Below, piece by piece: positions 20,171-28,165 of a stretch of DNA of 64,000 nucleotides. The stretch spans positions 1 to 64,000 of the forward strand of contig NZ_JANUGQ010000028.1 in NCBI RefSeq assembly GCF_024756275.1. Reading direction: 5' to 3'. How positions within the stretch are numbered: the stretch's first letter is position 1; each line of letters begins with the position of its first letter. A program made the position numbers and the translations under genes. The notes beneath the pieces were generated by a model. It was not told the DNA's origin. It saw only the letters and a list, made by a program, of their open reading frames with translations, and searched no databases. Source of the stretch: Streptomyces pyxinae. Its GTDB lineage: Bacteria; Actinomycetota; Actinomycetes; Streptomycetales; Streptomycetaceae.

Positions 20171-20986
20171 ATGACAAGGAGCCAGTTGCAAGCACCCTTC
20201 GGTGACGAGCCGTGCGAGGACGTGCCGCTGTCCGTGGCTCCATTGGTTCGCGTGTTGACACAGCTGCGCTTTGATCCACTGGCGGTACTGGACTCACCCA
20301 ATGCGGCGTCTCTGTTTGCAGCGGAGATCGGCAAAGATTATCCGTACCTTGAAAAGGGTGCGGAATTCAATATGCTAATCACCCCAGGTCAAGTGTCGCC
20401 GCAAATGGGGCAAAACGCTGTCTGGCGATTCCGATCTCCAGATCGGAAAACCGTAGTTTCCCTATCCAACGGTTCCCTTGCACTAGAGACGAGTGTCTAC
20501 GGTGGGCGTACCGAATTCTGCTCCGCCCTCTCCTCGGTCTCTGCGGCATTGAAAAAGGTCGCCTACGTTCCCGCCTACACTCGCATCGGGTATCGGTACA
20601 CTAATCGAGTTGTCGATCAGAATGCACTGGCAAACCTCCCCTCGCTCATCCGTCCTGAAATCCTTGGAATCTCCGGGGTTCAGCTAGACGGGCGGGCCGA
20701 TCTCCAGCACTCTCTCGCTCAAGCAAGCTTCAAAATTGATGCCAGCAGGGGGCTGCTGGCTCAGTGGGGAGAGATGCCCCCTGGCGGAACATTCGATCCC
20801 TCGCTATCTTCGTTTGAGCAGCGAAGTTGGGTCCTTGATTTGGACTCCTTCTACCAAAGCTCGGAGGTTAGTTCCGACCCTGAAGAGGTAAGGGGGCACG
20901 CCGAGATGCTCTCTGAGTCTGCCTACCGATTTTTTCGGTGGGCCGTGACGGACGAATTTCTGTCGCACTTCGGGGGGAAGCTGTGA
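20171..20986 (+). CDS. TIGR04255-like protein, first gene of island operon
   Basis: A 271-residue soluble protein, recognised as like the TIGR04255 family ('sporadically distributed'). It has an N-terminal PLVRVLTQLRFDPL strand, a central VWRFRSPDRKTVVSLSNGSL, the characteristic YTRIGYRYTNRVVDQ motif near residue 140, and a helical C-terminus with FFRWAVTDEFLSHFG. No biochemical role is known to me for this family. Codon use is markedly less GC-rich than the surrounding genes, indicating transfer. Its TGA stop overlaps the ATG of the next gene (TGATG), so the two are translated together. Confidence 0.75.
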   Translation: MTRSQLQAPFGDEPCEDVPLSVAPLVRVLTQLRFDPLAVLDSPNAASLFAAEIGKDYPYLEKGAEFNMLITPGQVSPQMGQNAVWRFRSPDRKTVVSLSNGSLALETSVYGGRTEFCSALSSVSAALKKVAYVPAYTRIGYRYTNRVVDQNALANLPSLIRPEILGISGVQLDGRADLQHSLAQASFKIDASRGLLAQWGEMPPGGTFDPSLSSFEQRSWVLDLDSFYQSSEVSSDPEEVRGHAEMLSESAYRFFRWAVTDEFLSHFGGKL

Positions 20987-21606
20987 TGATAGAGCAGAAT
21001 GCGGCCGGAAATACGCTTCTTCAGGTGCGTACCGAGTCGGAAGCTTTGCCGGCGATTGTGCGGAGCTTTGACATGCTCGCGCATTCGAAGACGCGAGTTT
21101 GGGCCGCTGGCTTGGTGTGCGCGGCGACGATTGCAACGTCCACGTTTGTCGGCACTCAGACAGCAGACGCCATTTCGCTGATTGAGCAGACAACGGCTCC
21201 AGTGCCTGCGGATCCAGTCGAGATTGAACCTACAAATTTTCCCGAGGTTGATCGAGAGAAGTTGCCTTTGGAGATTGCCGACGTGGTGAGAGTTATTCAC
21301 GACGAGAGCGGTTTTACGTGGGAGCAACTAAGTCGAGCCTTTGGTGTTAGCCGTCGATCGATGCACTTGTGGGCATCGGGTGCACGGATCAATGCTCGGC
21401 ACAGTGAGATGCTGATGCATTTTGCTGAACTGGTTCGTTCTACCCCGGTGAAGTCCCCCGAGCAAGTGCGCTCTTGGTTCCACGCGTCGAAGCCTGGGGT
21501 CGGAAGCCCGCTGGAGGTCTTCCAGGCCCGGTACAGGAAGGGCGCTGCCCCCGTGCAGAGCGTTGGATATACTCCAAGCCAACTGCTCGGTACTGAATCT
21601 GACTGA
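20986..21606 (+). CDS. protein with one hydrophobic segment and an XRE-like HTH
   Basis: A 206-residue protein. Residues about 38-58 (VWAAGLVCAATIATSTFVGT) could be a membrane or signal segment; residues about 95-150 form an XRE-like HTH (GFTWEQLSRAFGVSRRSMHL). A conserved-looking tail follows (SPEQVRSWFHASKPGVGSPL). The ATG at 20986 is chosen over the upstream in-frame GTG at 20938 because it overlaps the previous stop and has GGGGGGAAG upstream. Basic residues precede and acidic residues follow the hydrophobic segment, which would predict the HTH outside the membrane, a contradiction unless the segment is not membrane-spanning or is inverted. Confidence 0.75.
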   Translation: MIEQNAAGNTLLQVRTESEALPAIVRSFDMLAHSKTRVWAAGLVCAATIATSTFVGTQTADAISLIEQTTAPVPADPVEIEPTNFPEVDREKLPLEIADVVRVIHDESGFTWEQLSRAFGVSRRSMHLWASGARINARHSEMLMHFAELVRSTPVKSPEQVRSWFHASKPGVGSPLEVFQARYRKGAAPVQSVGYTPSQLLGTESD

Positions 21607-21626
21607 ACGTCAGGCTAGGGGGGCGC

Positions 21627-22646
21627 ATGGACGCATCTTCCGAGGGTGTGCCCGCAGAAGTTCCCGGCGACGATGCCGGCCAAGAAGTCAAGGCTGAACC
21701 TGACTGGGCTGATCGCATCAAGGAGTATCGTCAGGGCGATGTCATCCGCGTGGTGAGCATCCCCCTAAAAGTTCAGCCTGGTGTTGTTGAGTGGGTAGCT
21801 ACCCCGCACGGTGCAGTCCTGATCACCCAGACCTGCGATGTAGTTCTAAAGGATCGACCGACAGCCCATTTGGCTCCAGTTCTGGAGCTTCCCCCCGTAG
21901 AGGCGAAGGCAAATCGCAATGGTCGACGCCCGCATCTCGTGCATCTACCTGAGCTCGGTGACTGCCATTTTGCAGACCTAACTTATGTTGCCACAGTTTC
22001 GAAGGCGGTTATTGCCTCTGCAGAGCGCAAGCCGGGTGTCGAAGCCATTGCAGCGGTGCGCAAGTTCGGGCAGCGAGTTGGCCGTCGTTTTAGCCGGTTT
22101 GCCTTTCCGGATGAGGTGGTGCCATGGATCCGCCCGTTGCAGGACCTGATAGGAAGTAAGGTCACTAAAGAAGCCAGTCCAATCGGCTGGGCGCTAAGCA
22201 AGATAGCTTCTCTGAGGCTGGAATGTACTGAAGAATGGGAAGTTGCTCCGTACTCACTAACGCTCTGCGTAGTATTGGAACCAGGGGTTCTTCCTCCCTT
22301 CCCTCCGAATGAAATTCCTGAGTGCTCCGAGCGGGTTAGTACATGGCTTTACGGCTCAAATGGGGCCACCCTGATTCGCAGGCATAGCGAAATCGCGAAG
22401 TACCTTCATGACGCCGAGCGAATCTCTTTGGATGCGACTGATCGGTATTGGCTTTGGAGTGCACTAGCTGATTCTTGGGCAGCGATGTGCGTTCCTCCGG
22501 AAAATTCGACTCCAGATATTCTGGAAGCAGTTGAAGGAGGCGTAGTGAGCTCTGATATTTCTTCCACGGAAGAATACTCGTTCGAACGTTATCGGCACTC
22601 CGAGGAAATCGATCTGGACCATCTTTCCTCTCCGCTGCCGTTGTGA
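21627..22646 (+). CDS. unrecognised protein with ITQTCD motif, third gene of island operon
   Basis: A 339-residue soluble acidic protein with no family I can name securely. Residues about 35-75 (YRQGDVIRVVSIP, then GAVLITQTCDVVLKDRP) look like a small beta barrel with a Cys-Asp pair, a motif I have seen in poorly described accessory proteins. A second block, FGQRVGRRFSRFAFPDEVVP, is followed by LQDLIGSKVTKEASPIGWAL. No membrane segment. The ATG has AGGGGGG upstream and lies 20 bp after the HTH gene, so all three genes are one operon. Low GC like its partners. The protein could be an enzyme or a structural partner. Confidence 0.7.
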   Translation: MDASSEGVPAEVPGDDAGQEVKAEPDWADRIKEYRQGDVIRVVSIPLKVQPGVVEWVATPHGAVLITQTCDVVLKDRPTAHLAPVLELPPVEAKANRNGRRPHLVHLPELGDCHFADLTYVATVSKAVIASAERKPGVEAIAAVRKFGQRVGRRFSRFAFPDEVVPWIRPLQDLIGSKVTKEASPIGWALSKIASLRLECTEEWEVAPYSLTLCVVLEPGVLPPFPPNEIPECSERVSTWLYGSNGATLIRRHSEIAKYLHDAERISLDATDRYWLWSALADSWAAMCVPPENSTPDILEAVEGGVVSSDISSTEEYSFERYRHSEEIDLDHLSSPLPL

Positions 22647-23431
22647 TTCGTTGACATTCGCTGCTGGTTGGCGGAGTTACGGCGGGTGAGCTGATTCTTC
22701 TTGGCGACACGCTGGTCAGCCCCAACGAAACCGGTACCGACGCGGAGCGACCACACCGGCCGGCACCACTTCGCGGCAGCAGCTGCTCCCCGACCGCCCA
22801 TTTCCGGTGGTGCGGTTGCCTCACGCTCCCGTCATCCGTGACGACAGGGGTACGGCGCCCCGCCCTACTCAAGCTCGGGAGCCGGCCGGCCGTGCGCAAG
22901 AGGCCACCCCTCCCTCGCCGCTGGCCGTATTTGGGTCGCCCGTCCTGGCCGCAGTCGGCAGCGCTGGTGGCTACGCGTGCCATGCGACGGTTGCCGTGCT
23001 TGGATGTGTGCTTTGGCTGCCCATCAACCCGAGCTTTCAGGCGTGCGGTCGGCGGCCGGGCTGGAGCGGGGCGGAGACAGGAGCGCAGGCCCGGGCGACG
23101 GGCCGCGCTGTGCGCGGCGGATGCCTTGATGAAGCAGGGAAAGCTTCATCTCGCCCACCATGCCGGTTTTCAAGGCCGACCGGCGTGCAGCGCTCGCACG
23201 TCGTCTGACCTGCACCTTCCCCGGGCCGAGACCGCCATGTAGAGATCCTGGCCCTCACGTGGCCCACGAGGCCCCGAAACCGCCCCTTCCCGGGGCTCCA
23301 ACCGCTGCCCGGTCGCCGCCCGTGCCGGGGCCGAGCGATCTTCGGAAGAGAGGTTCACATGGCCGAGTCATCCGTTCTGCTCCCCGGATACGCTGGCTAT
23401 CATCAGCCGCCGATCAGGGAAGGCCCTCCCT
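22647..23431. other. island right-centre, no supported gene
   Basis: These 785 bases are high-GC again and contain no coding region I can support. A small hairpin (GATGAAGC at 23128-23135, GCTTCATC at 23143-23150) is present. A plausible start (GAGAGG then ATG at 23359) begins a short frame, MAESSVLLPGYAGYH, that runs out of register into the integrase remnant. This looks like a deletion junction where the integrase N-terminus and any excisionase were lost. Confidence 0.5.
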
Positions 23432-24238
23432 GTGTCCTCATATCGCCGGCTCATCTTCGCCAGCGTCTCCGCCGTGCTCGCCGCGGCCGTGGACGACGAG
23501 CTACTCGCCAAGAACCCGTGCAAGTCGCGTTCGGTCCGGCCGCCGGCGCCGGTCGAGCCGCGGGTGAGGCCGTGGACGGCGGAGCGGGTGTTCGCCATCC
23601 GCTCGGCGCTGCCGAAGCGCTACCAGGCAATGGTCGACATCGGAGAGAGGTGCGGTCTCCGCCAGGGCGAGATCCTCGGACTGACGGAGGAGCACGTCAG
23701 GTTCGACACCGGATGGCTCCACATCGCGAATCAGGTGAAGGTCGTCAACGGGCATCTCGTCTTCGGGCCGCTGAAGCGCGGAAAGGAGCGGGACGTCCCG
23801 CTCCCCCGCCAGGTCGCCCGCGTTCTCCGCGAGCATGCTGAGGAATTCCCGCCCGTCGACGTCTCCCTGCCGTGGCTGAAGCCGGACGGGCCGCTCGTCA
23901 CGAAGCGGCTGTACTTCTCACTCACCGGCGGCGGCGCCGTGCGCCGGACCGACTTCAACACCCGCATGTGGAAAGCCCAAGGAGGGCGCGCGTCACCAGA
24001 CGGCCCGCGAGCACGGAATGTACGCGCTGCGGCACTTCTACGCGTCCGTCTTCCTCGACGCTGGCGAGAACATCAAGGCGCTCAGCTCGTACCTCGTCAC
24101 GGCGACCCCGGGTTCACGCTCCGGGTCTACACGCGCCTGATGCCGAGCAGCGACGGACGGGCCCGCCGGGCCGTGGACGGGCTCTATGAGGGCCCCGGGT
24201 CGACGTCTGACGGCCCAGAGGCGGCCCCGGCCGAGTAG
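23432..24238 (+). pseudogene. tyrosine recombinase (integrase), 5'-truncated and frameshifted
   Basis: Remnant of a phage/ICE-type tyrosine integrase. Recognisable pieces: LIFASVSAVLAAAVDDELLA with the NPC that typically precedes the catalytic domain, the first catalytic Arg in RCGLRQGEILGL, the Lys hairpin KRGKERDVPLP, and the Tyr end TLRVYTRLMPSS. The His-x-x-Arg block (ALRHFYASVFLDAGENIKAL) is in a different frame, about 23977-24093, so two opposite frameshifts are needed; the second looks like loss of one G in the LGHGDPG box. The N-terminal DNA-binding domain is also missing. Confidence 0.85.
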
Positions 24239-24242
24239 GACG

Positions 24243-24279
24243 GCTGAGGGCCGACGGTTCACGACCGTCGGCCCTCAGC
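24243..24279. terminator. bidirectional hairpin terminator between integrase and synthetase
   Basis: A perfect 16-bp stem (24243-24258 and 24264-24279) with a TCACG loop sits 4 bp after the integrase stop and 30 bp beyond the synthetase stop. It should end transcripts from both converging genes. Confidence 0.75.
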
Positions 24280-24309
24280 TTCAGTTCCAGGGTCTAACTG
24301 TCCTGGCCT

Positions 24310-24401
24310 GCGCTTACAGCACCGGGAGGTTTTTGCGGAGTTCGAAGGCGGTGACTTCGGAGCGGTATTCCTCCCACTCCTGCTTCTTGTTGCGGAGGAA
24401 G
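24310..24401. repeat. attR: right 92-bp copy, part of the intact synthetase gene
   Basis: Identical to 19565-19656. It supplies the last 29 codons and the TAA stop of the functional synthetase gene. Divergence begins immediately after it (24402) in the coding direction and at 24309 on the island side. Confidence 0.9.
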
Positions 24402-25675
24402 AAGTCGAAGACGTGCTCGCCCAGGGTTTCGGCCACCAGTTCGCTGCGTTCCATCAGGGTGATGGCCTCGCCGAGGTTCTGCGGGAGGGGCTCGATGCCC
24501 ATGGCGCGGCGTTCGGCGTCGGAGAGGGCCCAGACGTCGTCGTCGGCGCCGGCCGGGAGTTCGTAGCCCTCCTCGATGCCCTTGAGGCCGGCGGCCAGCA
24601 GGACGGCGTAGGTGAGGTACGGGTTGGCGCCCGAGTCGATGGAGCGGACCTCGACGCGGGAGGAACCGGTCTTGCCGGGCTTGTACATGGGGACGCGGAT
24701 CAGGGCGGAGCGGTTGTTGTGGCCCCAGCAGATGTAGGAGGGGGCCTCGCCGCCGGAGCCGGCGGTGCGGGAGGAGCCGCCCCAGATGCGCTTGTAGGAG
24801 TTGACCCACTGGTTGGTGACGGCCGAGATCTCGGCGGCGTGCTGGAGCAGGCCGGCGATGAAGGAGCGGCCGACCTTGGAGAGCTGGTACTCCGCGCCGG
24901 ACTCGTAGAAGGCGTTCCGGTCGCCCTCGAAGAGCGAGAGGTGGGTGTGCATGCCGGAGCCCGGATACTCGGAGAACGGCTTGGGCATGAAGGTGGCCTG
25001 GACGCCCTGCTCCAGCGCCACCTGCTTCATGACCAGCCGGAAGGTCATGATGTTGTCCGCCGTGGAGAGCGCGTCGGCGTAGCGGAGGTCGATCTCCTGC
25101 TGGCCGGGGGCGCCCTCGTGATGGCTGAACTCGACCGAGATGCCCATCGACTCCAGCATGGTGATCGCCTGGCGGCGGAAGTCCATGCCGACGTGCTGCG
25201 GGGTGTGGTCGAAGTAGCCCGAGCTGTCCGCGGGGGTGGGGCGGGTGCCGTCGACCGGCTTGTCCTTCAGCAGGAAGAACTCGATCTCCGGGTGGGTGTA
25301 GAAGGTGAAGCCCAGGTCGGAGGTCTTGGCGAGGATGCGCTTGAGGACGAAGCGGGGGTCCGCGAAGGAGGGTGAGCCGTCCGGCATCAGGATGTCGCAG
25401 AACATCCGGGCGGTGCCCGGCGCCTCGGCGCGCCACGGCAGGACCTGGAAGGTGCCCGGGTCCGGCTTGGCGATCATGTCGGACTCGTAGACCCGGGCGA
25501 AGCCCTCGATGGCCGAGCCGTCGAAGCCGATGCCCTCGTCGAAGGCCTGTTCAAGCTCGGCGGGGGCCACGGCGACCGACTTCAGGAAGCCGAGCACGTC
25601 CGTGAACCAGAGGCGCACGAACCGGATGTCGCGCTCTTCGAGCGTACGGAGCACGAACTCCTGCTGCTTGTCCAT
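24314..25675 (-). CDS. glnA2: type-I glutamine synthetase homologue, GlnA2 class
   Basis: A 453-residue GS family protein. The N-terminal beta-grasp domain has GIGFDGSAIEGFARVYESDM. The catalytic domain has HPEIEFFLL, the SHHEGAPGQQEIDLRYADAL ligand motif, the GSGMHTHLSL ammonium/ATP motif and RVEVRSIDSGANPYL. Sequence and neighbourhood fit Streptomyces GlnA2, reported as a gamma-glutamylpolyamine synthetase rather than a true glutamine synthetase. The adenylylation region reads EEGYELP instead of the usual NLYDLP, so control by GlnE is doubtful. Start ATG 25675 is family-typical; starts at 25681 or 25687 are also open. Its 3' end comes from the inserted island. Confidence 0.9.
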   Translation of the reverse strand: MDKQQEFVLRTLEERDIRFVRLWFTDVLGFLKSVAVAPAELEQAFDEGIGFDGSAIEGFARVYESDMIAKPDPGTFQVLPWRAEAPGTARMFCDILMPDGSPSFADPRFVLKRILAKTSDLGFTFYTHPEIEFFLLKDKPVDGTRPTPADSSGYFDHTPQHVGMDFRRQAITMLESMGISVEFSHHEGAPGQQEIDLRYADALSTADNIMTFRLVMKQVALEQGVQATFMPKPFSEYPGSGMHTHLSLFEGDRNAFYESGAEYQLSKVGRSFIAGLLQHAAEISAVTNQWVNSYKRIWGGSSRTAGSGGEAPSYICWGHNNRSALIRVPMYKPGKTGSSRVEVRSIDSGANPYLTYAVLLAAGLKGIEEGYELPAGADDDVWALSDAERRAMGIEPLPQNLGEAITLMERSELVAETLGEHVFDFFLRNKKQEWEEYRSEVTAFELRKNLPVL

Positions 25676-25795
25676 TTCCACACCCATCCTCGCTGATCAG
25701 GGCCAGCATGCCAGCACACGGTTTCGTGCACGTTGCGTCCCCATAGTGCCTGGCTGTCTGTGGCGCGGGTAACGGTGGCCTCGCAGACTGGTGAC

Positions 25796-26887
25796 ATGGA
25801 CCGTGGCGGGCAGGAGCTGGCCGGTGGCGTGCGCTTGCCGCGCTGGGTGCGCACGCTGCCGTGGGTGATGGTGGTCGTGCTGGTGATCGTCCAGCTGCTC
25901 ACCCCCAAGAGCCTGGAGCTGGGCTTCGCCTTCGCGGTGGTCCCGCCGCTGACCTCGCTGGTCTACGGCCGCTTCGGCACGGCGCTGGTCTCCGGGACGC
26001 TGGCGGCGCTGTTGCTGCTCCCGGCGATAAGGGCCGACGACGTCTCGTACCAGGATCTGCTGGCCTTCGTACTGATCTCGCTGGTCAGCGTGGTGCTGGC
26101 GGCGCTGCGGGTACGCCGGGACGCCCAGCTGGTCTCGGTCCGCACGGTCGCCCAGGCCGCCCAGCTCGCGGTGCTGCCGCCGATGCCGCCGCGAGTGGGC
26201 CCGGTGCGGTGCGGGGCGCTGTACCGGGCGGCCCAGCGGGGCACCCTGGTCGGCGGCGACCTGTACGACGTGCAGCAGAGCGCGTACGGGGTGCGGGCCG
26301 TCGTGGGCGATGTGAAGGGACACGGCCTGGCGGCGGTCGGCACGGTGTCGGCGCTGCTCGGTGCCTTCCGCGAGGGCGTACTGGACGAGCCGGAGCTGTC
26401 CGGGGTGGCCGCCCGCCTGGACCGGCGGCTGGTGGTGGACGCGGCGGCGCACGGGGACAAGGAGCTGTTCGCCACGGCGGTGCTGCTGGAGTTCCCGCCG
26501 GGCGCCTCCCGGGTACGGGTGCTCAGCTGCGGCCACCCGCCGCCCCTGCTGCTGAACGGCTCCGGGGTCCGGGAGGTCGAGCCGGAGCCCGCCTCGCCGC
26601 TGGGCCTGGGGATGGCGGAGTTCTGCGTCCCGGCGTCGCTGACCGTCCCGCTGGGCCCGGGGGACGTCCTGCTGGCCCACACCGACGGGGTGACCGAGGC
26701 GCGGGACGCGGCGGGCCGGTTCTACCCGCTGGCCGAGCGGGTGCGGTGGGCGCCGCCGACGGAGCTGGTGCGGGAGGTGTGGCACGACCTCTCCGGGTAC
26801 GCCGAGGAGGTCGCCGACGACGTGGCGCTGCTGGCGCTGAGCGTCTCGGACGGCTCCACGGCGGCGGGACGGCGGCGGGGGCGCTGA
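25796..26887 (+). CDS. membrane PP2C/SpoIIE-type serine phosphatase
   Basis: A 363-residue protein. The N-terminal half has about four membrane helices (WVMVVVLVIVQLLTP to LLAFVLISLVSVVLAALRV), followed by a SpoIIE/PP2C phosphatase domain from about residue 130. It has the metal-binding GGDLYDV and VVGDVKGHGLAAV, then SCGHPPPLLL and HTDGVTEARD. Enzymes of this class dephosphorylate anti-sigma-factor antagonists and so regulate sigma-factor cascades; the partner is unknown here. The ATG at 25796 matches the start of the conserved part. It is divergent from the synthetase gene. Confidence 0.88.
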   Translation: MDRGGQELAGGVRLPRWVRTLPWVMVVVLVIVQLLTPKSLELGFAFAVVPPLTSLVYGRFGTALVSGTLAALLLLPAIRADDVSYQDLLAFVLISLVSVVLAALRVRRDAQLVSVRTVAQAAQLAVLPPMPPRVGPVRCGALYRAAQRGTLVGGDLYDVQQSAYGVRAVVGDVKGHGLAAVGTVSALLGAFREGVLDEPELSGVAARLDRRLVVDAAAHGDKELFATAVLLEFPPGASRVRVLSCGHPPPLLLNGSGVREVEPEPASPLGLGMAEFCVPASLTVPLGPGDVLLAHTDGVTEARDAAGRFYPLAERVRWAPPTELVREVWHDLSGYAEEVADDVALLALSVSDGSTAAGRRRGR

Positions 26888-26986
26888 ACCGGCCCCCCCG
26901 GAGGGACACCGAGCCGGGTGCGGGGGTACGGAGGTTTCGGGTACCGGGCTGGGGCCGGGGCGGGTCCGGCCGTTACGATCACGCCC

Positions 26987-27373
26987 ATGAGGGGGCCGGG
27001 GGTCATACGCACCGGGCGTCCCATGGCCCTGCTGGGTGCCATGGCGACGCTCCTCGCGGCGCTGGTGATCTGCCTCGCCCCCGGAGCCGGCCACCACGGC
27101 GGGACGGAATCCGGCGACGGTGCCCGGATGACCCGCGTGGCCGGGACGGCGGCCGGGGACAGCTGGTACGCCTGTCCGTACGACGACGGGGGCTGCGGCC
27201 TCACCGCCTCGCTCAGCCCCGCCGTGCTCACCGCCCCGCCACTGGATCCGCCGCCGCACCAGGACGGACCGGCGCTGCTCGTCCCGCCGGCCGGCGGCGG
27301 CCGGGTGGACGGAACCTTCGCGGCCCGGCCGCGCGCCCCCGATCTGCACCTTCTGCAAGTCCTGCGGACGTAG
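26987..27373 (+). CDS. small secreted or membrane-anchored protein, conserved in Streptomyces
   Basis: A 128-residue protein with an N-terminal hydrophobic segment (MALLGAMATLLAALVICLAP) and then a Gly/His/Asp-rich region with WYACPYDDGGCG, a Pro-rich linker and the end RAPDLHLLQVLRT. I recognise this C-terminal end from small proteins found next to DUF3105/DUF305 genes in streptomycetes; no function is known. Cys pairs and His residues would fit metal binding. The ATG at 26987 gives a normal signal-like N-terminus; an earlier in-frame start at 26918 is possible. Confidence 0.55.
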   Translation: MRGPGVIRTGRPMALLGAMATLLAALVICLAPGAGHHGGTESGDGARMTRVAGTAAGDSWYACPYDDGGCGLTASLSPAVLTAPPLDPPPHQDGPALLVPPAGGGRVDGTFAARPRAPDLHLLQVLRT

Positions 27374-27475
27374 AAGGGCCGCGCCCGTGGCCCGATCACC
27401 TTCCTTGGTGACTGCTTGTCATGGGCATATGGCTTCTTCTTACCGACAGGACCGAGGGAAGGACCTTCGACCACC

Positions 27476-28165
27476 ATGGCCGACCACCATCACACCGCCG
27501 CCACCGCCACCGCCACCGACCGGCGGGCCCGGATCGAGGAACTGCGCCGGGCCGAGCGGGCCCGGGAGCGCCGCTACCGGATCGTCGTACTGTCGCTGAG
27601 CGGCGTACTCGTCGCCGGGCTCGTCGGGGTGGGCGCGTACACCCTCACCAAGCGGAAGGACGGCGCGGCGGGCGGGGACGGCAAGGCGGCCGCCCGGCCG
27701 ACGGCCGCCGCCGACACGCCGATCCCGGGCGAGCGGAGCTGGGACCCGAAGAAGCTCGGCCGCAACCATGTGACCACCCCGGTCACCTATCCGATGACGC
27801 CGCCGGTCGGCGGGGACCACAACCCGGTGTGGCTGAACTGTTCGGGTGACGTCTACCAGGAGCCGGTGCCGGAGACGAACGCCGTGCACTCCCTGGAGCA
27901 CGGCGCGGTCTGGGTGACGTACAACGACGAGGCGCCGGCCGCCGACGTGAAGAAGCTCGCCGGGAAGGTCGCGAGCACCCCGTACTCGCTGATGAGCCCG
28001 GTGCGGAACCAGGACGGGGCGATCATGCTGACCGCCTGGGGCAAGCAGGTCACCGTGGACGGCGCCGACGACCCGCGCGTCGACCGGTTCTTCACCCGGT
28101 ACGTACAGGGCCGGCAGACCCCGGAGCCGGGCGCCCCCTGCACCGGCGGGGTGGAGGCCCGGTGA
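27476..28165 (+). CDS. DUF3105 membrane-anchored protein
   Basis: A 229-residue protein with a short basic N-terminus, one membrane helix (IVVLSLSGVLVAGLVGVGAY, about 38-58) and an extracytoplasmic DUF3105 domain. The domain shows the family's HVTTPVTYPMTPPVGGDHNP and the AVHSLEHGAVWVTYN block, both rich in His. The start at 27476 gives MADHHHTAATAT. It overlaps the DUF305 gene by four bases (GTGA). DUF3105/DUF305 pairs are common in actinomycetes and are suspected to work with metals such as copper; this is association, not proof. Confidence 0.85.
   Translation: MADHHHTAATATATDRRARIEELRRAERARERRYRIVVLSLSGVLVAGLVGVGAYTLTKRKDGAAGGDGKAAARPTAAADTPIPGERSWDPKKLGRNHVTTPVTYPMTPPVGGDHNPVWLNCSGDVYQEPVPETNAVHSLEHGAVWVTYNDEAPAADVKKLAGKVASTPYSLMSPVRNQDGAIMLTAWGKQVTVDGADDPRVDRFFTRYVQGRQTPEPGAPCTGGVEAR

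Larger units (their letters stand above)
19565..24401. mobile_element. integrative island in the 3' end of the glutamine synthetase gene
   Basis: A perfect 92-bp direct repeat bounds 4.7 kb of DNA. The repeat is the last 29 codons and stop of the glutamine synthetase gene: the right copy completes the intact gene, while the left copy is a stranded duplicate. The interior has a clearly lower GC content in its central operon (about half G+C around 20341-20400) and carries a tyrosine integrase remnant beside the right repeat plus three cargo genes. This is the classic result of site-specific integration that restores the target gene. The integrase is broken, so the island is probably fixed. Confidence 0.85.

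Noticed and set aside
22807..23242. Overlapping + strand frames in the island right-centre as genes
   Set aside because: Low-complexity Arg/Pro/Ala-rich translations in several frames at once, no ribosome site or recognisable motif.
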